Assembly (NCBI RefSeq): GCF_023973825.1
Contig: NC_090120.1
Location: 124,001-188,000, forward strand
Source of the DNA: Plasmodium brasilianum
Lineage: Eukaryota > Apicomplexa > Aconoidasida > Haemosporida > Plasmodiidae
DNA: 64,000 nt
Direction of reading: 5' to 3'
Shown here: piece by piece, positions 39,078 through 50,681 of the stretch
How the letters are laid out: every line of letters begins with the position of its first letter
How positions within the stretch are numbered: position 1 is the first letter of the stretch
Position numbers and translations under genes: made by a program
The notes under the pieces: generated by a model
What the model saw: only the letters and a program-made list of their open reading frames with translations
Told to the model about the DNA's origin: nothing
The model's database searches: none

Positions 39078-40001
39078 TCATATTAATAAGTTACAGAAAA
39101 AGTCATACCACTTAATATTCATTTTGTCATCTATCAACTTATATTTTTTATATTTTTTATTATTTATTAAGATCTTAGTTATTGTTATTATAATTATGAG
39201 ATCTAATATAATTATAAGTAGTCCAAAAAATATTGAACAAATATAAGGTTCGAATATAGCAGTTTTTTCTCCTATAATAATAGCTAGTATTCCTAAAAGA
39301 TTATTCCGTAGAATTCATAAATTATCTAATCCTTGTAATACGGGGTATACTATTCCAAAAAAAAAAAAGGAAAAAAAACTACAATTCCAAATGTATAAGT
39401 TTTAAATTTTATTTTTTTAAAAATCTATATCACGAATTATTCTATTTTGCTCTTGAAAGTCCTCATAATATTTTTTATTAACTCATTTTTTTTCAAAAAG
39501 AAAATATTTTTTATCAAACATTCACTTACTGAAATTCCTAATCTGAATACTGAATCTTTCTTTATTAAATGATTTATTAGGTTCTTTTCTTTTTTCTATT
39601 CCCCCTTTTTTATTATTACACAAATCTGCCTTTTCACATTATCTATAATTTGGTATATCTTCTTTTAATACAACAATATCTGAACATTTACTTCCTTTAA
39701 GTTCAGCTAGAAACCTATAGGTTCTTTTAATTAAATTTATATCAAGTGTATAGCACTCATCCGAAGACATGATGAACATATTCTAAAAATAGGAAAAAAG
39801 TAAATATTCCTTATTTAAGAGAATAAATAATTCTACTATAAAAAGTAATATTAATAAAAAAAAAAATACCAACAATATGAATACCTCAAATTTCCTTGTA
39901 TAATATTATCATACCATATCATTCATATAACAGCAAAACCAAATTAAAATAATAAGCCCGAAAATTTTATTTAAAAATGTATTATTTCTTTGTAAATACA
40001 T
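39078..40001 (-). pseudogene. fam-m-type exported protein pseudogene
   Basis: Exon 1, 40001-39915 (29 codons, core KIFGLIILIWFCCYMNDM), is intact and followed by gtatgataatatta. Exon 2 starts at 39782 and carries a canonical PEXEL, RFLAE, then LKEDIPNYR and a TAA. Beyond this come the pieces MFDKKYFLFEKK, with a stop after it, and YYEDFQEQNRIIRDI. These match the remembered fam-m core (MFDGKHFHFEKKW...DYDxFLExNRRICDI). A frame change then leads into FKTYTFGIVVFFPFFF, a further stop, and a C-terminal membrane segment (FFGLLIIILDLIIIITITKI). It has at least four stops and one frameshift. It is the only member of this second family in the window. The fam-m label is from memory. Confidence 0.8.
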
Positions 40002-43000
40002 AACAAAATGCATAAAACATAATACATTTTACAACACATATAGATAGTAAAATTTATTTAAAAAGGTATTATAAAAATTTTACCTTAACCATACTTATAA
40101 AAAATATAATTCATTTAAATAAAAAATAATTTAAATTTATTCATAATTATTCTAAATATGTTATTTAATTGTTTCATTTATTGTACCCATTAAATATAAT
40201 TTTTGAGAATAAATTTCAGAATAAATCAAAAAGAAAAATATTTCGTTTCCTATTATTTGGAAATATAGAGTTTCTATAAATATAGAATGTATAAAATATA
40301 TAAATATATATACATGTATATATATATATAGTCCTCTAAATATTAAAACAGTTACTAATTTTTATTATTTTTTCCTATTAATAATTATAATATTATTTAC
40401 ATTTTGTTATGAAGAAATAATTATTTTTAATAAAATACTATTTACTGTAACGATATAATAAAAGTAACAATAAACGAAAAAATAACAGAATTCTGTGTTA
40501 TATTATAAAAAATTCTTTAGTTACTCCTTAGGTATATTTGAACTTTTGTAATCTATAATATAATTAAAAAATCTGTATATATGCTACTACCCAATATATA
40601 AATATATTCATATATTAAAGTCACTTATATAATGATTTTTTTTATTTTTCTATCATAACTTTTAAAAAAATAATATTTTAAATTTTATTTATATCGTTAT
40701 TTTAAAAAAAAAAATTTTTATTCAGATATTTAGTTATTTTATTATTTTTTATTTAATCATATGCATTTATAAAAAATACTAACGCTGGAGAGAAAAAAAC
40801 AAAAAGATCATAAAGAGAAAGGGAAATTATATTGTTATAAAAATATTTCGTACTTTTGCATTATGCAAAAATATATTAAATGAAATAAAATTATCAATAA
40901 TATACGGGATGTAACATGTATATAACTAATGAGAACAAATAATAATATTATCTACAATATATGTGATATATTACTTTTACTAATAAAAGCTTTAGGAATA
41001 ATATTAGTTCTTATTTGTCTTTTTAAAAATGAATGGCGTTAGGAATATATTTCACTGGTACCCTTTAATAAATCTACATAAATATATAAGTAAATAATAT
41101 TCCATTAAAAGAACTCTTAACAACAAGAATATATTATGCCAGAATGTTTCTAAACTTTATGAGATGTAGTGCAGTGAACGATAATTATATAAATATTATG
41201 TACACCAAAAATTACTGTAAACATCTGAAATATAAATTTATACTACTCTTCTGAAGAAGAACTATATTCTAAGCTTATAATTAAAAAATTAAAAATGAGC
41301 AAAAATGGAAAAAAATGTAGAACTATTTTAAAACTGCAAAAATTAACATTACAACATTTTTATTATTTTATTGTAAATATATATATATATATATCATATT
41401 TATGAATACTCTTATTTCTTTTCTTCTTTAATTTCGCAAATTTTGATAGCATTCGTTTTTGTACTTTTGATAATGTTTCTATATAAGACATATAATAAAC
41501 TATTTTTAATATTTACAAAAGTATAAATATAAATTATAAAATCGCTATAAAAAAGAAGTGAAACACATTATAAAATTATGTTATATTTTGAGTTATAAAT
41601 GGGCTTTTTCATTTTTAGTAGCACTGATTATTTCTAAATTTTCTTTTCTGCAATTTAAACTATATATCTATACTTACCTAAATTATTTATATTTTACTTT
41701 TAATCAATGTTTAATGAGAAAATATATAAACTTTTTTGGAAAATATTAAAATATTGCCTTATCGAGTGTATATATAATAACTTATATATGTTATCATATA
41801 TATATTTATATACTCTAATAAATTTTGCATATTTTTCATATTATGACGTTTACATATTTAATATATACAATTAAAAATATTTATATAAGGAATAATATTA
41901 CATTTCAAAATATTATAATCATATTTACACAAGTTAAATAGTAAAATATTTACAAATTATGGAATATTCACTTTAATAATCAATTTTTATATAATTTAGT
42001 ATATCGTTTATATGGAGATAGCTATAATTTTTCTATGTATAACTATATGTTTTGCTTAAAATTAAAAAAAACTTAAATTTCCCTTTCTTATTTCTAATAT
42101 TAATTAGAGAAGGCGTAAGTAGAACATATATTTATATGGATTAGCATCATTAGTGAAATTCGAATAATTTTTAAAGAATTGTTTTATTATTATCGACTAG
42201 TCTAAAATATTCTGTTAAATATGTACAAGAAATACATAAGGTGATAATGTTCATATAGTGTTATATAAAATGTACATCTGTTCTACATTTACTTAAGTTA
42301 TTCACTGCTTAGATCATAAAATAATTAAGAAAAGACATATATATATATGTATGTATATTAAAGCATTAAAATGAAAGCTATATAATAGGTATATACAAAC
42401 TGAATAATTTAAATATATTTTCTATTTATTTAAATATTATTAATTAATTTTTGCTTAAATGCTGGAAAGCATATTTTTTATATACTGTTAAGAACTGTGC
42501 TATTCTTTTGATACTTCACTAATAGTAGCATTAAATATGTTGAATATTTCATGCAGTTTGCCATGATTATCAAATTAGCAACAACAAAAGCCCTATTTTG
42601 TTAAAAATATGTGCCAGTTGTTTTATTGTATAAGGAGGATCCTTATTTTTTTTAAATTAATTTTTGGATTGAGTTATTTCTTTACCTTTTTCTAGTGAGT
42701 TTAATGTATATATATTAGCATCGTCTAAATAAACGTATTAGAGAATTCTAATTATGGGAATGATTAATGGAATATTAGTTAATTATTCTTCAAGTGTTTT
42801 GACTTTTATATTTATCCTTATATACAGAATTTTTCATTCCATCTCTCCATACACAAAAAATTATTTAATTAATAAGCATAATGTAATATATCCCCTGGAC
42901 TGTTTATCAATATACTTGTCCAATATTCTATAGAATTTTAAATTTAGAATAATAGCATATATATATATATATATACATGAATTTTAAATTAATACTTTTT

Positions 43001-46000
43001 TGTGGGTAAATATTTTACAAGAAATGTATGTATGTCTATTGCGCGCTTTGTTTTCCCTGTATGGTATTAATATGTAAAATACATTATATATATTATTAGT
43101 GATATCCTAAAATATAAGAAGTTAATAAACTAATAAATTTAACACTTTTGTGATAATTTATATATTTTATGATTATATAAAATGCAATAGTACGAGTCTT
43201 TTTATCATCATATCTGTTACGTATTTACAAAAGATTATTACTCCGATTAAACTTTGAAAAAATATTTCTTAAACCTCTAATGAACTACTAAAAATTTCGC
43301 AATTGGTGAAAAGGTGAAGTAATATAATATATTTTTTTAATATATCTTTAGTAGAAGATATATAGGAATATAAAGTATTTATTAAAAGGTGTTATATAAT
43401 TGAGTTACATTAGTGTTTTATTTGTTTATCCATTCATTTGACCAAATGTATATGCATATAGTTTTATATATCTATTTATTGACTTCGTAAATATTTAACA
43501 AATAAATGAAATATTTATGAATTATTTACGCTTAATTGTATACACTAAAGTAGTTTATAATACCACATAATATAATATGAAACAGAAAATTTATATGAAT
43601 GAATTATATGGAAAATATACCCCTTTAACACAATCATTCAATTAAAGAAAATGTTACATGAAACATATTTTCTCATTTAAATAATGAATAAATTATTTAA
43701 TTTTTTTTTATATTTTTTTAAATTAATGTTCGACAAAAATGTATATAAAACAATATTAATAATGGTATATCTAATTGTTCTCTAAATATACCTGTTATTT
43801 TAAGTTCTGAGTAATATTATAATTTCGTCACACCAAGAGTATATTAATATTTACACTTAATCTGAACTTACAAAATAACTAACAAAAGTGAATAATTTTT
43901 ATTTTTAAATACTTTATTTTTAAACAATATAATAATAAGTAATACTATATTATATATGATTAGCAGAAAAGAATTTTTTGGAAAAAATATTAAATTTGGA
44001 TATTTTTCGAACGTATTACTTTTTTTCATAAAATATTATATACTTTAGAACATGAAAAATGTTAAGTAATTAATAATTGTTTGCACATTTTTCTAAAAAT
44101 AAATTCTGTATATAACTACGTACATTCGAGAATAAAGAAAATGTTATCATTGTCCTTTCAAGTTAACTTTAAACTAAAAAGTACAGAAAGAACAGGAATA
44201 AGACTGAGAAGAATTTTTAACTTAAATATTAATAAATTAATGGATTAATTGGTTCACTTGGTATACATAATATATTGAAGTATAATATATTTAAAGTAAT
44301 AAATAAAAATAAGCTGGGATTATAAAAATATTTTGTATATCTAATGGTAATTATATAATGACTATGATTAGAAATTATGAATCGTATAATTTATGGAATT
44401 TAACATATGGAGATTCTCGAAATATAAAATAAATAATCTAACATAATAAGAAAAAACTTTCTAAAATGAAATTAAGGAAGATATATTTCAACAAAAATAA
44501 TTAAAGCATTTTATTTACATTATGCAATGTCCACTATTATATTATTAGGTAATTCTTTGTAATATTATGAGTGACAATATTGTAATCTGTACAGCTGTTA
44601 ATACCTCTAACCAAAGAAAATATATAACATAATAAGTAAATTATAAGAACAATATAAATAAAAATTAACATATGATACCTTTTGAAAATACATACAATAC
44701 TATTATTTTTTTTTATTCAATGTAAAGAAAAGTATTATTGTAAGTTTTATTTTTTTTTCTAAAGAACCTTCATTAAGTAAACATACTTTTATCCGCATTT
44801 TTATTTTTCATGTAAACAAATTATATTAATATTAGCATAATAAAATATTTTATTTATGTAGCAAAACAAATGCATTGTATGAGAACCAACAAGTTATACA
44901 AACAAAAAAACAAAAAATAAAATGAAATTAAATAAAATATAAATGTAATATGTAACATAAAAAATATTTATTTTCTCTTATGCATAAAATTTACAGAAAA
45001 TAAATCTTCTTTCCATGTATATTAACATATACAATATAGCTTGAAATATTATTTTCTTAATATTCATGTGTTATAATTTTATTAAAATATGCTAATAATT
45101 GACTTATGCCCTAATTGCAATATTTTATAGGTTTTTATTTTTAAAACACAAAATGTTATATATATATATATATATATATGTATTTAAAAAAATAAGAAAA
45201 CATTCTCTAATATTTTCTTAATTTACTGATATAATAAATTATATTTTAGTTCATTTATCATTAAACAAAAGAAAATGTATAAAAAGGATTAAATAATCCA
45301 TACAAATTGTGCCTCATAATAATGTTCGTTTTAAATATTTTTTTAGTTTCTATGAAAAATTAAATAAATATTGCAAATATATTTCCCAAATTTAGTATTC
45401 AACTATATTTGAATTGTGCTAATTATCTTTTAGTTATCCTAAAAATAATATTTTTATTACGCTCGATAGATAAATATATTATATTCCAATTTTTTAATGT
45501 AATTAACAATTTAAAGTTTTTATTAAAAATGATTCATTTGATTGGTTTATTTCTGCATAAAAGCATGGATGAACAATTTAATATACACTATGTGGATTGT
45601 AATAATATAACAAAAAAAAAATATTGACTTAAAATTTATTGTGGTCATTGATAGAGGTGAATAATTTGTATTCTTCTTATATATAGTCTACCTAAAAAAT
45701 AATTAAATTATTAATAAAATAAATACATTTTAATTAAGATTTTTTATAACATTAAAAACAATTTATTTGTTTGTATTTTATTTTTTGTTTTCTCTAAATA
45801 TTCTTCTTTCTAATTACATATTTATAATTTTTGTAATATTAACTCAGTAATTTATGATAATGCGCCTATAATATTATATCATATTGCATATAATAGGGTA
45901 AAAGATAAAGTTTTAATGGAGTGTTATTATACTTATTTATGGAACAATTATTTCCAAAAAAGTATATTTTATAATTTTACAAAGATACCATATTAAAAGA

Positions 46001-46471
46001 TACATACAAATATTTAAAACTATATAAGTGATTGAAAGAAAATATGAGAGAGCATTGCAATTTTTAATTTTTTATAGTAAAAATTATATTTTTTATTAAA
46101 GAAATTGGGAAAATAATATTTACATATGTATAAATATATATATATATAGAATAAATTTTATTTATATTACATTCCTTTTTTTTTTACTCTTTACTATTTT
46201 CCACAACTATGTTAAAGTTATTTATATTTTAATTAACAATATTAATGTAATTAAATCAATACAATTATAACTTATTTTAAAAAATAATTTAGTGCCAAAT
46301 TTCTTTAAAAAACATGTAAATAGATGTAATTACTAATAAAAAATAATAAAACGCTTGAAATGAGCCATTTGTAAATACATTGTAATAGTTTATACGTAAA
46401 TATATATATATATATATATACAGTATTAATCATTTAATATAGTACATATATCGTAAAACTGATAGGAAATT
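40002..46471. other. Long intergenic region with coding relics
   Basis: No intact gene in 6.5 kb. The first 1.7 kb weakly resembles the flank at 19.3-21 kb. About 42540-42940 holds scattered coding-like minus-strand fragments (INSPGDILHYAY; NSLEKGKEITQSKN; PPYTIKQLAHIFNKIG) broken by stops and frame changes. Sequence at 43030-43070 is unusually G+C-rich for this DNA. TA runs lie at 45157-45179 and 46401-46420. Confidence 0.5.
42540..42940 (-). pseudogene. Possible heavily decayed gene, unidentified
   Basis: Three short coding-like fragments occur in order on the minus strand but in different frames: EYWTSILINSPGDILHYAY, then NIYTLNSLEKGKEITQSKN, then PPYTIKQLAHIFNKIG with a likely continuation NCMKYSTYLMLLLVKYQK after a frame change. 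Stops separate them. The richer amino-acid mix than surrounding Ile/Lys/Asn noise suggests a former gene. Family not recognised; chance composition remains possible. Confidence 0.35.
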
Positions 46472-48342
46472 ATGGAAATTGAAGATTCAGATTATGTACA
46501 TTTTTATTATTCATAGAAATAATAATATATATGCCCATTTATTATAAGGCCATTTTTCATATATAACATGAGAACAATCATTCTTTGTAAGAAGTATTCA
46601 TATATTTATATAATTCATTTTATCTATTTAATTTTCAGGATAACATTTTAAAAGAGTCGTCTCCATATAAGATATATGAAGAATTGAATAAACAGGTAGA
46701 AAATGCAACAGATGGTCAATATTGTAATGAATTTGAAGGGATAAGATCCAGTCAAAAAGATAAATATGTTACACTTTGTAAAAAAGTATCAAAACTTTTA
46801 GATTTTGTATTTAAAAAGGAATCATCAGAAAACTATGAAGACTATTGCTTACATTACAAATACTGGGTATATCATGAATTAAGGAAATTGTTTAAAGATG
46901 ATAAACGAAATAATGATATTACACAAGTTATTAATAAATTTATTAAATTAGAAACTACTATTTTCTCTAAGCACGAAAAGCCTGGTTGTACTTTAGGATT
47001 TGTTAGAAAAGATCTTACGGAATTGAATTATAAAATAGAAGAAAAATATTTGTATGATTATTTTAAAAATTATAACACTATTAAAAGTAGTGAAACATGT
47101 AAAGTTAACAATGGCAAATATAAAAAATACCTTCAATCAATTGATAATATATATAAAAATTTAAAGGAAGATTGTTGTACACCATGGGATTGGGGTTGTT
47201 CAAATTATTTTTTGACTTGTAATAATAAATTTGACCCGAGTGTACTCTTATCTACATTAGGTTCTAATGATAAGGAAGAATGTAATGGATTAAATAGTAT
47301 TACAGCTAATATTGATGAAGAAATATTAGATTCTAAGTTATCAGATCCAGGAATTTTGGACTCATTTACTCATGGCATATGCTTTAATTTGCAAAATAGC
47401 GAATTAAAGTCAGAAGGTGATCAGAAACATCCACACTGTAGTTTATTATCTGTATCTGGCAAATCACATCGTAGTCTGACTGCATCTGGAAGTGTTGGGC
47501 ATCAAGTGACTAATGATAAATCCACTCCAAGTTATGGACATCAAACGAAAGATAGTAGGTCCTCTTCAAGTAATGCAGATTCGATGCCAGGGGAAAATGA
47601 AGCAGAAGTTAAAGCTGAAACAACAGATAATGGAGCGGATTTTCCTGATTCCAAAGTTAAAGGTAAAGTGGTATCTAAGAGAGTCGCCGTTGCTGAATAT
47701 AGATGGAGTTTTAATCCAGATGGAAACTTAGATTGTCGAACTAAAAGCAGAGATAAAAATGAAGAACTACTTTGCAAGTATATGGATGTATTAGTTGAAG
47801 GAAAATTTGCTACACAAATGGAAGGTACTAAAAGATACAAAGTTCAGGCTGGAAGATCATGGAAAGAAGATGATTTAAAACTAGCACGCGAAAGAGTGAG
47901 GAAAAGGAGATCAGCTAATGAATCAAATATATTAAGCAACATTTTTGTTCGTATTTCTACTGGGGTTACTCTAGTAATGGGAATTATTTTTATATTTTAC
48001 CTATTTTTTAAAGTAAATACAAAATTATTTTTTGCTGTATGTATATATTATTAGTTACCATATATAACATATTTTTCTTAATATAATGTAATTGTGAAAT
48101 GAATATATTATACATGTTTTTTACTTTCATATACATATTAGTTTACTCCCTTCGGATCACGTTTACATAGACGTAGAAAAAGGAAACAAAGGTATAGGTT
48201 TGATTTTACCGATTTAAGTACACGCAAGCGACCAAGGCGCTTCTTAAAACGTACTTATAGACATTCTGACAGGAGGAGATTTAACGTAGTAAATATAGAA
48301 GATGAGCTTCATTCATCAAATGATTTACGGAATATCAACTGA
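46472..48342 (+). CDS. pir: PIR (vir/mir) family variant surface protein
   Basis: Three exons: 46472-46495 (8 codons, MEIEDSDY), 46639-48012 and 48142-48342, all phase 0 with GT-AG introns of 143 and 129 bp; product 532 aa. The exon sizes, SPYKIYEELNK after the first splice, the spaced cysteines, KYKKYLQSIDNIYKNLKEDCC and CSNYFLTCNNKFDP are PIR hallmarks. A Ser/Thr/Asp-rich linker (about residues 260-345) leads to one membrane segment at about residues 446-465 (STGVTLVMGIIFIFYLFF). The last exon opens FTPFGSRLHRRRKRK, the standard cytoplasmic PIR start, and is strongly Arg/Lys-rich. No signal peptide, as usual for PIR. Known of the family: variant proteins of the infected red cell with roles in host interaction. 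It is complete and converges with stp1. The start is inferred from exon 1 phase and position. Confidence 0.95.
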
Positions 48343-50681
48343 TATATATCAAAGATATTAAGAAGCCCACAAAATTGGATTATATAAACATTTCTATTAA
48401 GTAGAAATTATAAAGATCAAAGAACAAAAAGAGGAGCATAAATAAAATATAGACACTTTTATTTTTAACTTTATATATATATTTTTTTATTTGTCCTTTT
48501 ATAATAATTTATTTTTTCTAACTTTTTGTCAAATACTTTTTTTGTATTTATTTAATTATTTTTTTAACGAATTTAATTTAAACTTGCAATAATATTTGTT
48601 TTATATATGGAAAAAAGAACTAATACTTTCCTACCTAATAATAGTTTAAGATTCTAATGTTCCACAATTCAAAAGCGTATATTGTCAAGGCATTTTTATT
48701 TTATTTAATTATACTTATGAAATTGTACCCTTACTTCTTATTATGTGTTCTTAAATCATAACACATTTGAGATATATTATAGTTATATTTAAAGTAAAAA
48801 TAAATTTCATTTTATTTAATTTATTTGGAACTAGTAATTTAGTCCTTAAATTAGCACAATGTATCGTTAGTAAAAAAAATTGATGTAACTCGTGAAATAA
48901 AAACCTACATTTTTTTTTTTTTTTTTTTACATAAAAATATACTTATCAAATTATGATTAAATATTATATAATAATCATTACTCAAACTATTTGGTTTTTC
49001 AATAAAAAGTATATATTCATATTTGACCAAATCTTTTGGATAAAATAACATTGTATCTGAAGAACACAGTTTTTATATATATAAAGTAAATATTATATAC
49101 ATAGAGAAGAAGAAATATTAAACATGTTGCTGGATTTTTTTATTGGTAATATATATTAAGTATTAGAGTAGAACATAGTAAGTGTATAAGAATAAACTAA
49201 AAAAAGTTCATCATTAAAGATATTAATACAATTATTTGTATCCAAAAAAATGAAAAAGAAAAAGTAAATATTATAATTTAAAATTTAATCCAATGTACCC
49301 AAAAAAATATATAATATTTTATTCCATGATATAAACATAAGTGCAATTTTAAGAGCAATACTATTAGAAATTATTATATTAAAAACAGTTTTATCATCTA
49401 ATCTTTTATTATAAAGAAAAAAAAATTTTAACTCATATTGGCACAGAAAAAAAACATATATAAAATAATAAGCAAAAACGAAAGAATAAAAGAAGAAAAA
49501 AAAAAAATTATTAACCCTCATATTTTGACAATACAAAAAGTGTATAATACCATTTTACAAATATATATTTTGCTTATATATTTTTCCTAACATAGAAAAT
49601 TGTTTCCTATGAATAAATTATATAACCATAAAGATATGTTAATTTAGCATCATCCCACGTACAACTATAAAAACAAGTAGAAAGATACATTCATTGCATA
49701 TGTTTACAAGCATATCAGTAATTGTAATATTCCATTAATATATATATTTAATTTTGTGGGAGGATTTCAGTATAATTAAGGTATAGTTAAGCAATTACTT
49801 TGTGTACATAGAACATATAGAACGGAAAAAGTTTTAATAGTTTCAAATGCTATCTTGTATAAGGAAAGTAAAATAAGAATTACTTTTTATAACTTTTCTT
49901 ATTTTTATCTTAAACCATTTATTTCGATTAGTATCGGTGTAGCTACAATAGAAATAAATGATACATGCAAATATATACAACATAAATATGCGTTAATAAT
50001 TAAGGATTTAGTAATTATTACTGAATATAGGAAAAACGAAAAATCGTGTTTAAATGTATTTTCTTATAATAATTTACTTCTGTAAATTACTCTATTTTTA
50101 TATTATTTATAATCGGATATATATTTTTAGCGCGTTAAAAAATTAAAATAAAATTTGATTTCCTTTTTTTGCAACTCTTTAAAACAATTGGGCTCAACTA
50201 TTTTGGTAACGTTATTTTTACGGAAACATTTCGTAGCATGCTTTTCAATCATATAAATATATATTTATTTAATCATATTAAGTGCAATATATGTATATAT
50301 TAATTAGAGACTACCATAATTATAACAAAATATATTTTTATGATGCCTTTAAGTTAATGCGAATAGGCATGGTGAACTTTTAGAGATCATAAATTATAGA
50401 ATATTTTTTAAATAGAACAATTATAATTAATAACATTTTGTCATAAAAAATACTGTTTATGTCACAAAATTATATTTATTCTTTATATACAGTGCTTGAT
50501 AATTTATTTCATTTTTTTTTTTTTTGTTTCCCTAATGTATCAAAAATTTTAAGATATGCGCTTCATTGACTTAATATGTTTTCATTGTAATATCGTTATG
50601 ATACCTTTTGACCATGTACTTACCATTTTATAGGTTGTTTGTTTGTATTAATTAATCGTATTAGTCTACTTTATTCATAGT
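48343..50681. other. Intergenic between convergent pir and stp1
   Basis: Contains a T19 run at 48910-48928. The stretch 49790-50090 (+) is less biased than its surroundings and holds a 76-residue frame (SIGVATIEINDTCKYIQHKY) without splice signals; it may be a relic or non-coding RNA. Nothing else seen. Confidence 0.5.

Noticed and set aside
44141..44248. 35-residue plus frame with an Arg-rich stretch (RTGIRLRRIFN)
   Set aside because: Too short, with no splice sites or conserved neighbour; the export-like motif is probably chance.
45409..45627. 72-residue plus frame upstream of pir
   Set aside because: No ATG start, hydrophobic low-complexity translation, no connection to pir exon 1.
46569..46588. 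ATG with a following GT donor (46569) as alternative pir exon 1
   Set aside because: It gives phase 1, which does not match the phase-0 second exon. The ATG at 46472 fits both phase and PIR N-terminal sequence.
47541..47840. 99-residue open frame on the minus strand inside the pir gene
   Set aside because: It lies wholly opposite pir exon 2, whose spliced model is well supported. Ser/Leu-rich antisense reading is expected there.
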